From Ferrovibrio xuzhouensis (GTDB lineage Bacteria > Pseudomonadota > Alphaproteobacteria > Ferrovibrionales > Ferrovibrionaceae): a DNA stretch of 64,000 nt. Positions 24,611-32,539 of the stretch are shown here, one piece after another; position 1 is the first letter of the stretch; each line of letters starts with the position of its first letter. Where the stretch lies: positions 372,001-436,000 of the forward strand of contig NZ_JBHRYJ010000001.1 of the NCBI RefSeq assembly GCF_042648965.1, in the 5' to 3' direction. The notes under the pieces are model-generated. The model ran no database searches and was not told where the DNA came from. It saw only the letters and a list, made by a program, of their open reading frames with translations. A program made the position numbers and the translations under genes.

Positions 24611-26245
24611 CTAGCGCGTCACCTTGATGCCGGCCTTCTCACGGTCCCAGAGCCTGTCCATGTTCTCGACCGCCCATTGCCGCAGCTTGTACTTCTCGAT
24701 CTTTTCCGAGGCGGTCTTCGGCAGTTCCTCGAGAATATGCAGGTACCGGGGCACCATGAAATACGGCATGTTCGCGTCGCAGAAGGCAATGATCTCGGCG
24801 AAATCGATCCGCACGTCCGGATTGGCGACCAGGCAGACCAGCACGTCGTCTTCGCCCAGTTCCGAGGATACCGCAACGGCCGCCGCCTCGCGCAATGCCG
24901 GGTGGCGGGAGATGATCATTTCCAGCTCGTAGGCCGAAATATTCTCGCCGCGCCGCCGGATCGCATCCTTCTTGCGGTCGACGAAATAGAGATAGCCGTC
25001 GGCATCGAGATAGCCGCGATCGCCAGTGTGGAACCACAGCGACGACATGGTCCCCAGGGTTTCCTTCGGCATTTCGAAATACCCCTGCATCATGATGCCC
25101 GGCACCGCGGGTCGCACGGCGATCTCGCCGACTTCGCCCGGCGACAGCAACCGGTCCTCGTCATCCAGAATCGCCACCTCGGTATAGGGATGGACGCGGC
25201 CGGCCGAGCCGGCCTTTTCCGGCGGCTCGTCGGGGCCGTACAGGGTGGCGGCAAAAGTCTCGGTCTGGGCGAACAGGCTGGTCAGCCTGATGCCCATTTC
25301 GCGGAACGGCCGGCCCGCATCCTCGTCCAGCGCCGGCACCACCATGCACTGACGCAGCCTGAGGCGGCTGCGGTCGAGGCGGCCCAGTTCCTTCAGCACG
25401 ATGTTCGCCATCGCGCCAAGGGCGTTGGTCTGGGTGGCCCCGCAATCCACGACCTCCTGCCAGAAGCGCGACCCGGAGAAGCGTCGCGATACGACAAGCG
25501 TGGCGCCGCAGAGCAGCGCCGGCATCATCGAGTACCAGAGGGCATTGCCGTGGAACAGCGGCAGGCAGGTATAGAGGATGTCGTCCGCCGTATAGCCGTA
25601 TCCCGTGGCCACCTGGTCGCCCACGCTCAGCCCCTGGGAGTGCGGCGCCACCACGCCCTTGGACGGGCCGGTGGTACCCGACGTGTACATCAGGAACATC
25701 GGGTCCCGGTACGAGACCGCCACGCCGGGGGGCGTATCGGGCGCATCCTCGAGCGCCGCAAAGGGCATCGTTGTCAGACCGCCGGAACCGCCGGCGCCAT
25801 CCCCCGTGGGGCCCGGCACCACGATCACCGTGTGGATCGCATCGCTCTTGCGCAGGTAATCCTCGGCACGCGGCAGCAGATCTTCCTCGACGATCAGGAC
25901 GCTGACCCTGGAATGGCCGAGCAGATAGCCCAGCAGTTCGCCCTTGGCAGCAGTGTTGAAGGGGACCGCCACCGCGCCCAGCTTGCCGAGGCCGAAGACC
26001 GACCACAGGAATTCCGGGCAGTTGCCGAGCAGCAGGCCGACATGGTCGCCCTTCTCCACCTTCACCTTGTCGCGCAGACCGTTGGCGACGCGGTTGGAAT
26101 GGCGATCGGCGAAAGCATAGGTGAAATCCCGGCCTTCGAAGGAAAGAAAGGTCTTATCCCCGCGGCCGACAGCATGTCTGCCCAGCACCTCGCCGATTGT
26201 GCTGTGAACGACGCCGTACGGCATGCTCCTGTCTTCTCTTGCCAT
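24611..26245 (-). CDS. Acyl-CoA ligase (AMP-forming)
   Basis: A 544-residue class I adenylate-forming enzyme that activates a carboxylic acid with ATP and CoA. The phosphate loop is LMYTSGTTGPSKGVVAP, the A8 hinge region is GDRGYLDADGYLYFVDRKKD with RRRGENISAYELE, and the C-terminal catalytic Lys lies in LPKTASEKIEKYKL. It resembles crotonobetaine/carnitine-type ligases. An alternative start is 7 codons downstream at MPYGVV. It lies between a TRAP importer and a crotonase on one strand, so it likely activates the imported acid. Confidence 0.9.
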   Translation of the reverse strand: MAREDRSMPYGVVHSTIGEVLGRHAVGRGDKTFLSFEGRDFTYAFADRHSNRVANGLRDKVKVEKGDHVGLLLGNCPEFLWSVFGLGKLGAVAVPFNTAAKGELLGYLLGHSRVSVLIVEEDLLPRAEDYLRKSDAIHTVIVVPGPTGDGAGGSGGLTTMPFAALEDAPDTPPGVAVSYRDPMFLMYTSGTTGPSKGVVAPHSQGLSVGDQVATGYGYTADDILYTCLPLFHGNALWYSMMPALLCGATLVVSRRFSGSRFWQEVVDCGATQTNALGAMANIVLKELGRLDRSRLRLRQCMVVPALDEDAGRPFREMGIRLTSLFAQTETFAATLYGPDEPPEKAGSAGRVHPYTEVAILDDEDRLLSPGEVGEIAVRPAVPGIMMQGYFEMPKETLGTMSSLWFHTGDRGYLDADGYLYFVDRKKDAIRRRGENISAYELEMIISRHPALREAAAVAVSSELGEDDVLVCLVANPDVRIDFAEIIAFCDANMPYFMVPRYLHILEELPKTASEKIEKYKLRQWAVENMDRLWDREKAGIKVTR

Positions 26246-26290
26246 CTGCCAGTCTTGCCTTCTTCCGATGGTCTGCTTTATCCGGGGCCG

Positions 26291-27610
26291 CTACAGCGGC
26301 CAGAGAACGATCTCGGGAACCATCACCAGCAGCACGGTCAGGCCGATCTCCATCAGCACGAACGGGATGCAGCCGATGAACACATCCTTGAGCGGCAGGT
26401 CGGGCACGGCGCCCTTGACCACGAAAACATTGAGGCCCACGGGCGGCGTGATCAGGCCGATCTCCACCGCCTTGACCACCAGAATGCCGAACACCACCGG
26501 ATTGACGCCGGCATGCTGGATGATGGGAAAGACGATGGGCATGGTCAGCAGCACCATCGAGAAGCCGTCGATGAAAGCACCGAGGAAGAGGAACGGCACC
26601 AGGATCAGCAGCAGCAGCATATGCTGCGGCAGATCGAAGCTGCCGGCCCACTGGGCGACCTCGACCGGCAGACGGCTGGTGGTGAGCGCCATGCTGAACA
26701 GTCCGGCGCCGATGATCAGGCCGAAAACCGCACAGGTCACGGACCCGCTTTGCTGCAGGCCGTTCCAGATGATGGTGAAGCGCTGCGGTTTCAGCAGGAC
26801 CATGATCATCACGACGAAAGCGCCGAGGGCCGCAGCCTCGTTGGGTGTCGCCAGGCCGAGGTAGATAGAGCCGATGACCAGCACGAACAGCAGGGCCGCT
26901 TCCCAGGTCATCAGCAGGCTCTTGAACCGGTCGGCCATCGTCACCCGGACCGGCCCGGCTCGGCCGGCGGCGATGCCCGCACCGCGGTAGCCCACGGTGC
27001 GCGGGCTGAGATAGCCCACGATGGTAATCCCGACGATGTAGGCGACCGCGGTGAGGATACCCGGGATTAGCGCGCCCACGAACAGCTGCACCACCGAGGT
27101 GCCCGTCGCCAGGCCATAGATGACGAGGATGCTGCTCGGCGGGATCAATACGCCGAGCGTGCCACCGGCCGCCACGCAGGCTGCCGCGAGGCGGTTGCTG
27201 TAGCCGGCGGCGCGCATTTCGGGGATGGCGACATTGGCAATCGACGAAGCGGTGGCGATGCTCGAGCCGCTGACCGTGGAGAACACGGCACAGGCAAAGA
27301 CCGTGGCCGTGGCAAGGCCGCCGCGCAGGCCGCTGGTCATGATGTTGGCGGATTCGAATGCCCGACGGGACATTCCCGTCACGAAAGCCATCTGGCTCAT
27401 GAACATGAACAGGGGCACGACGACGAAGCCGAAATTCGCCACATAGGAATACGGGAAAGTGGCCAGCACGTAATCGAAGCCGGCCGGCCCCCTGGTGATG
27501 AGAATGCCCAGCATGCCGCTCGCCATCAAGGCAAAAGCAATAGGCATTCCGATGATGAGCAGCGCGAGAAGCGCGCCAATGATAATCGCGCCCAGCTCGA
27601 TCGGTGTCAC
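26291..27610 (-). CDS. dctM: TRAP transporter large permease (DctM-like)
   Basis: A 439-residue membrane protein with about twelve helices, beginning PIELGAIIIGALLALLIIGM. PPSSILVIYGLATGTSV is the DctM signature, and LITPPVGLNVFVV lies near the C-terminus. It forms the substrate channel of a tripartite, sodium-driven importer with the small permease and the binding protein. The GTG at 27610 overlaps the small-permease stop as GTGA, showing translational coupling. It is followed 45 bp later by the acyl-CoA ligase. Confidence 0.92.
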   Translation of the reverse strand: MTPIELGAIIIGALLALLIIGMPIAFALMASGMLGILITRGPAGFDYVLATFPYSYVANFGFVVVPLFMFMSQMAFVTGMSRRAFESANIMTSGLRGGLATATVFACAVFSTVSGSSIATASSIANVAIPEMRAAGYSNRLAAACVAAGGTLGVLIPPSSILVIYGLATGTSVVQLFVGALIPGILTAVAYIVGITIVGYLSPRTVGYRGAGIAAGRAGPVRVTMADRFKSLLMTWEAALLFVLVIGSIYLGLATPNEAAALGAFVVMIMVLLKPQRFTIIWNGLQQSGSVTCAVFGLIIGAGLFSMALTTSRLPVEVAQWAGSFDLPQHMLLLLILVPFLFLGAFIDGFSMVLLTMPIVFPIIQHAGVNPVVFGILVVKAVEIGLITPPVGLNVFVVKGAVPDLPLKDVFIGCIPFVLMEIGLTVLLVMVPEIVLWPL

Positions 27611-28137
27611 TGGTTTGCCCCCCTGCCTTGCGCGTTTCCGCTCGCCGGGATGACTGAACCGCCGAACATCAGCCGGGATACGTCGCAGAGCAGTTGCAGC
27701 CACAGCATCACCAGCCCGAACGAAATGATGATGCGGGCCGGCCAGACCGGAAAGGTAATCGCGCCGAAGCTCATCTCGCCACGCAGGGTCGACGACCAGG
27801 CTTCCCGCCCCGTGTACCAGGCCAGCAGCCCGATCACGACCGCGGAGAGTAGCGTCACCAGCAATTCCTGGATGCGGCGGACGGCAGGCGGCAGGATCGC
27901 CACCATAATCTCGACGGAGAAATTGGCCTTGCCGGCCTGAACCGAGGCAAGACCGAGATAGACCAGGACCAGAAGCAGCAGGGTGCTGAATTCCGTTGCC
28001 CCCAGGATCGGAGCGTTGAAAGCTGCCCGCAGGGCGACGTCCAGGATGACCGTGATGGTGATGATCAGGGTGGCAAGGCCCGACAGGACCCCGAGAAACC
28101 CACTCAGCTTTTCAATCGCTCGGATTACGCGCTGCAT
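27607..28137 (-). CDS. dctQ: TRAP transporter small permease (DctQ-like)
   Basis: A 176-residue protein with four membrane helices (about 13-35, 48-66, 86-106, 128-150), the normal layout of DctQ subunits. It opens MQRVIRAIEKLSGFLGVLSG. It is coupled to the large permease by a 4-bp overlap and lies 116 bp after the binding-protein gene, with a hairpin between. Confidence 0.9.
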   Translation of the reverse strand: MQRVIRAIEKLSGFLGVLSGLATLIITITVILDVALRAAFNAPILGATEFSTLLLLVLVYLGLASVQAGKANFSVEIMVAILPPAVRRIQELLVTLLSAVVIGLLAWYTGREAWSSTLRGEMSFGAITFPVWPARIIISFGLVMLWLQLLCDVSRLMFGGSVIPASGNAQGRGANQ

Positions 28138-28215
28138 TATCGGAATTCCATCCGCTCGGAGCTGCCAGCCATCTTGTCGGCGATCTGGCCGATCATTTTA
28201 TGTCGAAGACGGATA

Positions 28216-28243
28216 CCGGCCCGGGAGGAGGAATCCGGGCCGG
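28216..28243 (-). other. Hairpin between dctP and dctQ
   Basis: CCGGCCCGG (28216-28224) and CCGGGCCGG (28235-28243) form a perfect 9-bp stem just after the dctP stop. No U-run follows on the minus strand. Such hairpins often protect upstream mRNA, which would allow more binding protein than permease. Confidence 0.55.
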
Positions 28244-28253
28244 CACCAACGGA

Positions 28254-29366
28254 TTATTTCGCCTTGCTCGTCTTGGCTGTGTAACGCAGCAGGCCGGGCA
28301 GGTAGTTATGGTTGCCGACGTTCTGCGCGACCAGTTCGCGGTACTGATCGAGGAAGGCCGCGCCATCCACACCGCGCTGGCTCGCGGCAGCGATCCACTT
28401 GTCCCACAACGGCTTGGCCACGGCGTCGCGCACCCGCTTCTTCTCGGCATCGCTCATCAGCACGACCTTGGTCTTGTTGGCCGCAATGAGGGAATCGACG
28501 GCCTTGTCGACCATCCCGTCCATGATCGAGGCGTAATGGTCGGGAACCTTTGCGGCCACTTCATCGATCGTCTTCTGCACGGCAGGCGACAGCCGCTTCC
28601 AGGTGTCGAGATTGATCGACGTGCTGGATACGGCATAGACGCCCATGCCACCGCCGTCCGACACATAAGGAGCGAACTCGTGCAGGCCGACCGAGATGCT
28701 GGTGAGGAAGGGCGCCGACGAGAAACCATCGATGACCTGGCGCTGGAGTGCCCCCACGGCGTCGCCGAAGCCCATCGATACCGGCACCGCGCCGAGGATC
28801 TTGAGGGCATCGGCGATGCTCATGACCGAGCGGATGCGCATGCCCTTGAGATCTTCGACCGTCTTGATAGGCTTGGATGACCAGATGGTGTTCTCGGAGA
28901 AGCCCAGCGCGTAGAGCAGCTTGACGTTCTGCTTGGTGTATTCGCCGGCCAGTGCCGGCGCTTTGCGGGCAAGCTGGTTGAAGGCATAGGTGACGGCGAC
29001 GGAATCGTCGGTGATGTAAGGCAGCGTTACATTGCTCAGCACGTAGTCCGATGACTGGAAGGCCGCCGGCACGCTCATGCCCATATCGACCGCACCGCGC
29101 GACAGGCCGGGATAGATGTCCGGACCACCCAGCATGGCACCACCCAGGAAGGTGTCGAACTTCACGGCACCGTTGGTCTTCTGCTCGACCTCCTTCATGA
29201 ACCAGGTGTCGACCTGCACCAGCGGGTCGTTGGCACCGAAGTAGGTGGCGTAGCTCAGAGTCTCCGCGGCCCGGGCCGCTCCGGCGGCTCCGAGCAGCAT
29301 GCCTGCGACTGCGAGTGATGCGGCGACACGCAGCCCAATTCTCCGTGCCTGATGATGGCTCGACAT
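28254..29366 (-). CDS. dctP: TRAP transporter substrate-binding protein (DctP family)
   Basis: A 370-residue periplasmic binding protein. A signal peptide covers about 1-33 (RIGLRVAASLAVAGMLLGAAGAARA, shown in part; cleavage after ARA). The mature part has GGPDIYPGLSRGAVDMGM, DLKGMRIRSVMSIADALKILGA (split) and VIDGFSSAPFL, as in DctP proteins that bind carboxylates through a conserved Arg. It is the first gene of the TRAP-ligase-crotonase unit, and a palindrome lies 48 bp upstream. The ligand is probably an organic acid. Confidence 0.92.
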   Translation of the reverse strand: MSSHHQARRIGLRVAASLAVAGMLLGAAGAARAAETLSYATYFGANDPLVQVDTWFMKEVEQKTNGAVKFDTFLGGAMLGGPDIYPGLSRGAVDMGMSVPAAFQSSDYVLSNVTLPYITDDSVAVTYAFNQLARKAPALAGEYTKQNVKLLYALGFSENTIWSSKPIKTVEDLKGMRIRSVMSIADALKILGAVPVSMGFGDAVGALQRQVIDGFSSAPFLTSISVGLHEFAPYVSDGGGMGVYAVSSTSINLDTWKRLSPAVQKTIDEVAAKVPDHYASIMDGMVDKAVDSLIAANKTKVVLMSDAEKKRVRDAVAKPLWDKWIAAASQRGVDGAAFLDQYRELVAQNVGNHNYLPGLLRYTAKTSKAK

Positions 29367-29413
29367 TGGATTCCTCCCCTAGAGGCCTCGGCACTATGCC
29401 TTTGGCTTATTTT

Positions 29414-29431
29414 CTAACAGTCGTCAGTTAG
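29414..29431. promoter_or_regulatory. Palindrome upstream of dctP (candidate TetR operator)
   Basis: CTAACAGTCGTCAGTTAG is an 18-bp palindrome with 5-bp perfect outer arms. A related sequence at 30388-30405 (CTAACACTCG then TTTTGTTA) lies in the other divergent promoter region. The shared core suggests control by the cluster's TetR regulator. Confidence 0.45.
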
Positions 29432-29477
29432 TATAATTGTATTCAGCCGCCTTGCAAGCACAATCACCGCCTGTGCC

Positions 29478-30308
29478 CTAGATCCACACGAAGGTGAACA
29501 TCCCCCGGGCCGTGGTACGCCCGGCTTGCTGGCACGACGTCACCTCCACCGACGCCACCGATGCGCCGCGCCGTTCGATCACCGCGCGCGCCACTGTGTC
29601 GGCGGCGCCGGCGAAGCGCAGGAAACTGAAATGGGCCGTGATCAGTCGCGCCGGCCGCCTGCTTTCGGCGGCCAGGGCTGCGCAGGCGGCCTGCTGTAGG
29701 TGGGCCGCGACCGCCCCGCCATGCAGCGACGGCAACGACCCGTTGCCGACAAGGCCGGGGCGGAACGGCATCCGCAATCCGGCATCATCCGGCACGAATC
29801 CCATCAATGCCTCATAGTCGGGTGCGGTTGCCGGCGGCGGTGCGGGCCGGACGCTCGCCGCCTCGGCAGGCGGCAGGCGGCGGCGGATAAACCGGCCAGT
29901 GGCATGGGCAAGAGTGGATTTTTCGCCATTTTCCAGTGCTTCGGCCCGCATCATCACCATGCCGGCCTCGGGCTGTCCGCCCACATCCACCGGCGCGGTC
30001 AGCACCAGGCAGGACGCCTCCGGGGACGGCTGCCGCAGATAGTCGATCCGCAGGTCGACAGTGGCGGTGCCTTCGCGGAATCCCAGGGCCATCATGGCGC
30101 CGATCCCGCAGGCGCTGTCCAGCACGGTGGCCAGCGGGCCGATCCCGATATGACGCTCGCCGGCCCCGGCCAGGAACGGGGCATAGGGCAGTTCCAGAGT
30201 TACCCGTCCGTCCTCCGCAAGGCCGTAGCGCACGCCGATTTCGTCATCATGGGCGATTCGTCCGCCCAGGACCCGCGCCAGCCCCTGCTCGATCGGAATC
30301 TGCTGCAT
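29478..30308 (-). CDS. Tandem hotdog-fold acyl-CoA thioesterase-like protein
   Basis: A 276-residue protein with two PaaI-type hotdog domains in tandem. Domain 1 (about 1-140) has ERHIGIGPLATVLDSACGIGAMMAL, which I split as GIGPLATVLDSACG. Domain 2 (about 160-276) has GNGSLPSLHGGAVAAHLQQA, with the G-x-HGG loop. PaaI-like proteins hydrolyse acyl-CoA thioesters. It is the first gene leftward of the divergent promoter region and may recycle CoA from stalled intermediates. Activity is inferred. Confidence 0.75.
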   Translation of the reverse strand: MQQIPIEQGLARVLGGRIAHDDEIGVRYGLAEDGRVTLELPYAPFLAGAGERHIGIGPLATVLDSACGIGAMMALGFREGTATVDLRIDYLRQPSPEASCLVLTAPVDVGGQPEAGMVMMRAEALENGEKSTLAHATGRFIRRRLPPAEAASVRPAPPPATAPDYEALMGFVPDDAGLRMPFRPGLVGNGSLPSLHGGAVAAHLQQAACAALAAESRRPARLITAHFSFLRFAGAADTVARAVIERRGASVASVEVTSCQQAGRTTARGMFTFVWI

Positions 30309-30387
30309 CCGAATCTCCTCCCTGCCGATCCGCCGGCTGCAGGGCGGAAGTAGCCGTTGCAGACCTCGGGCGCATGCGATAATCTAA

Positions 30388-30405
30388 CTAACACTCGTTT
30401 TGTTA
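30388..30405. promoter_or_regulatory. Candidate TetR half-palindrome in the divergent promoter region
   Basis: CTAACACTCGTTTTGTTA shares CTAACA-x-TCGT with the palindrome upstream of dctP, and lies 28 bp before the MaoC start in the spacer between the divergent halves of the cluster. The right arm is imperfect and shifted by one base. Confidence 0.35.
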
Positions 30406-30432
30406 TTTTGTCGAGAAGGAGAATATCGAGCC

Positions 30433-30873
30433 ATGGGCCTCACCTACGAGGAATTCCATCAGGGCCAGAGCTGGACGACCCAGCGGCGCACGGTGACCGA
30501 GGCGGATGTGGTGATGTTCTGCGGCGTCTCGGGGGACTTCAATCCGCTGCATTCCGACGAGGAGCACTGCCGCGGCACCCGTTTCGGCACCCGCATCGCC
30601 CATGGTCCGCTGGGCATGTCGATGGCGATCGGCCTGATGTCCCAGCTCAATCTCATCAATGGCACTGCCCTCGGGCTGCTCAACCTCAATTGGGATTTCC
30701 GCGGGCCGATCCGGCTCGGCGACACCATCCATGCCCGCGTCACCACCGATGCGCTGCGCCGGACCAGGGCCGGCGACGGCATCGTCACCCTGCGCTTCGC
30801 CGTGGTGAACCAGAAGGACGAGACGGTGCAGGAGGGGACCGCCACGCTGCTGATGAAGGCCGCCGCCGGCTGA
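30433..30873 (+). CDS. MaoC-family (R)-specific enoyl-CoA hydratase-like protein
   Basis: A 146-residue single-hotdog MaoC protein. The hydratase motif is CGVSGDFNPLHSDEEHC, with the Asp-x4-His pair, and IAHGPLGMSMAIGLMSQL follows. It may hydrate or dehydrate a CoA ester made by this cluster. The ATG at 30433 follows AGAAGGAGAATATCGAGCC with a good ribosome-binding site. It is the first gene of the rightward unit and lies 61 bp before the carboxylase beta gene. Confidence 0.87.
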   Translation: MGLTYEEFHQGQSWTTQRRTVTEADVVMFCGVSGDFNPLHSDEEHCRGTRFGTRIAHGPLGMSMAIGLMSQLNLINGTALGLLNLNWDFRGPIRLGDTIHARVTTDALRRTRAGDGIVTLRFAVVNQKDETVQEGTATLLMKAAAG

Positions 30874-30934
30874 ACGGCGCGGAAAAAGAAAACATTCGGG
30901 CCGCACCTCCAATATCAGGGGTACAGGGAAGGCA

Positions 30935-32536
30935 ATGACCGTTCTGCATAGTTCCATCGACCCGCGCGATTCCGGCTTTATCGCGCGACAGCAAGCCTAC
31001 GTACAATTGATCGACCAGTTGCACGATCGGCTGGACTGGGCGCTGGCCGGCGGTGGCGAGCGCATGGTCGAGCGCCATCACGCCCGCAACAAGCTGCTGG
31101 CCCGCGAGCGCATCGACCTGCTGATCGATCCCGGCACGGCCTTCCTCGAGCTTACGCCACTTGCCGCCTGGGGCCTGTATGACGGGCAGTTGCCAGGCGC
31201 CGGCATCGTCACCGGCATCGGCACGGTGCGCGGCACGGCCTGCATGATCATCGCCAATGACGCCACCGTGAAAGGTGGCAGCTTCTACCGCGAGACCGTC
31301 AAGAAACATATCCGGGCCCAGGATATCGCCGCCGAGAACCGGCTGCCGGTGCTTTACCTGGTCGATTGCGGTGGCGCCAACCTCAACCAGATGGAAGAAG
31401 TCTTCTACGACGAGAACCATTTCGGCGGCACTTTCTATCGCCAGTGCCGGATGTCGGCCGATGGGCTGCCGCAGCTGGCCGTGGTGTTTGGCGAATGCAC
31501 CGCCGGCGGCGCCTATATACCGGCCCTGTGCGACGAGTTCGTGATGGTCGACGGCAATGCCTCGATCCACCTGGGCGGACCGCAGATCGTCCGGGCCGCG
31601 ATCTCCGAAGTGGTCGACCGCATGGATCTGGGTGGTGCCGCGCTGCATACCTTCAAGTCCGGCGTCAGCGACCATATCGCCCCCGATGAGCGTTCCGCCC
31701 TCGGCCGCCTGCGCGACATGGTCGGCGCCCTCGATTACACCCAGCCCTTCGAGCACAAGATCACGGCCCCGCGGCCGCCGCTGTTCGATGTCGCCGAGAT
31801 TCCAGGCATCGTCGGCACCGACCTCAGCCGCCCCTTCGACCCGCGCGAGATCATCGCTCGCCTCGTGGACGGCAGCGCCTTCCACGAATTCAAGCCAGAC
31901 TGGGGCGAAACCCTGGTCTGCGGCTTCGCCCATATCGAGGGCTTTCCCGTCGGCATCATCGCCAACAACGGTGTGCTGTTCGCCGAAGCCTGCCTGAAGG
32001 GCACCCATTTCATCGAACTGTGCGACCAGCGCGGCACGCCGCTGCTGTTCCTCCAGAATACCACCGGCTTCATGGTCGGCAGCGAGGCCGAGATCGGCGG
32101 CATCTCGAAGCATTCAGCCAAACTCGTCTACGCCATGACCAATGCCCGCGTGCCACGTTACACGGTGATCACCGGCAGCTCCTATGGCGCCGGCAACTAC
32201 GGCATGTCCGGTCGCGGCTTCCGTCCGCGCTTCCTGTTCATGTGGCCCAACGCCCGGCTCGGCGGCATGAACCCCGACATCGGCAGCGCGGTGCTGATGG
32301 ACCTGCGCCGGGGCTCGATCAACAAAGGCGCCGCCAATGACGAGGAGCTGGCCCGCCATGAGGCCGAGCTGCGCCGCATGTTCGACGAAAAATCCGACCC
32401 CTATTTCTGCACCGCCCGCCTGTTCGACGACGGCATCATCGATCCGCGCGATACCCGCCGGGTCCTGGGGATCTGCCTCGCGCTCGGCAGCATGCGTCCG
32501 GTCCAGCGGCCGGCCCGACCCGTCTACAGGATGTGA
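30935..32536 (+). CDS. Acyl-CoA carboxylase, carboxyltransferase (beta) subunit
   Basis: A 533-residue carboxyltransferase of the methylcrotonyl-/geranyl-CoA carboxylase beta type. ARNKLLARERIDLLIDPGT, FGECTAGGAYIPALCDE, FLQNTTGFMVGSEAE and GSSYGAGNYGMSGRGF are family features, with the two Gly-rich oxyanion regions binding acyl-CoA and carboxybiotin. Length fits MCC-beta. It is followed 3 bp later by the biotin-carrying alpha subunit. The acyl-CoA substrate cannot be fixed, though it is more likely a beta-methyl-enoyl-CoA than acetyl- or propionyl-CoA given the MCC likeness. Confidence 0.92.
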   Translation: MTVLHSSIDPRDSGFIARQQAYVQLIDQLHDRLDWALAGGGERMVERHHARNKLLARERIDLLIDPGTAFLELTPLAAWGLYDGQLPGAGIVTGIGTVRGTACMIIANDATVKGGSFYRETVKKHIRAQDIAAENRLPVLYLVDCGGANLNQMEEVFYDENHFGGTFYRQCRMSADGLPQLAVVFGECTAGGAYIPALCDEFVMVDGNASIHLGGPQIVRAAISEVVDRMDLGGAALHTFKSGVSDHIAPDERSALGRLRDMVGALDYTQPFEHKITAPRPPLFDVAEIPGIVGTDLSRPFDPREIIARLVDGSAFHEFKPDWGETLVCGFAHIEGFPVGIIANNGVLFAEACLKGTHFIELCDQRGTPLLFLQNTTGFMVGSEAEIGGISKHSAKLVYAMTNARVPRYTVITGSSYGAGNYGMSGRGFRPRFLFMWPNARLGGMNPDIGSAVLMDLRRGSINKGAANDEELARHEAELRRMFDEKSDPYFCTARLFDDGIIDPRDTRRVLGICLALGSMRPVQRPARPVYRM

Positions 32537-32539
32537 GGC

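Noticed and set aside
24677..27070. A nearly 800-codon frame opposite the ligase and TRAP genes
   Set aside because: It is antisense to two well-supported genes, is His/Arg/Gln-rich with no recognisable domain, and is a codon-bias artefact of high GC.
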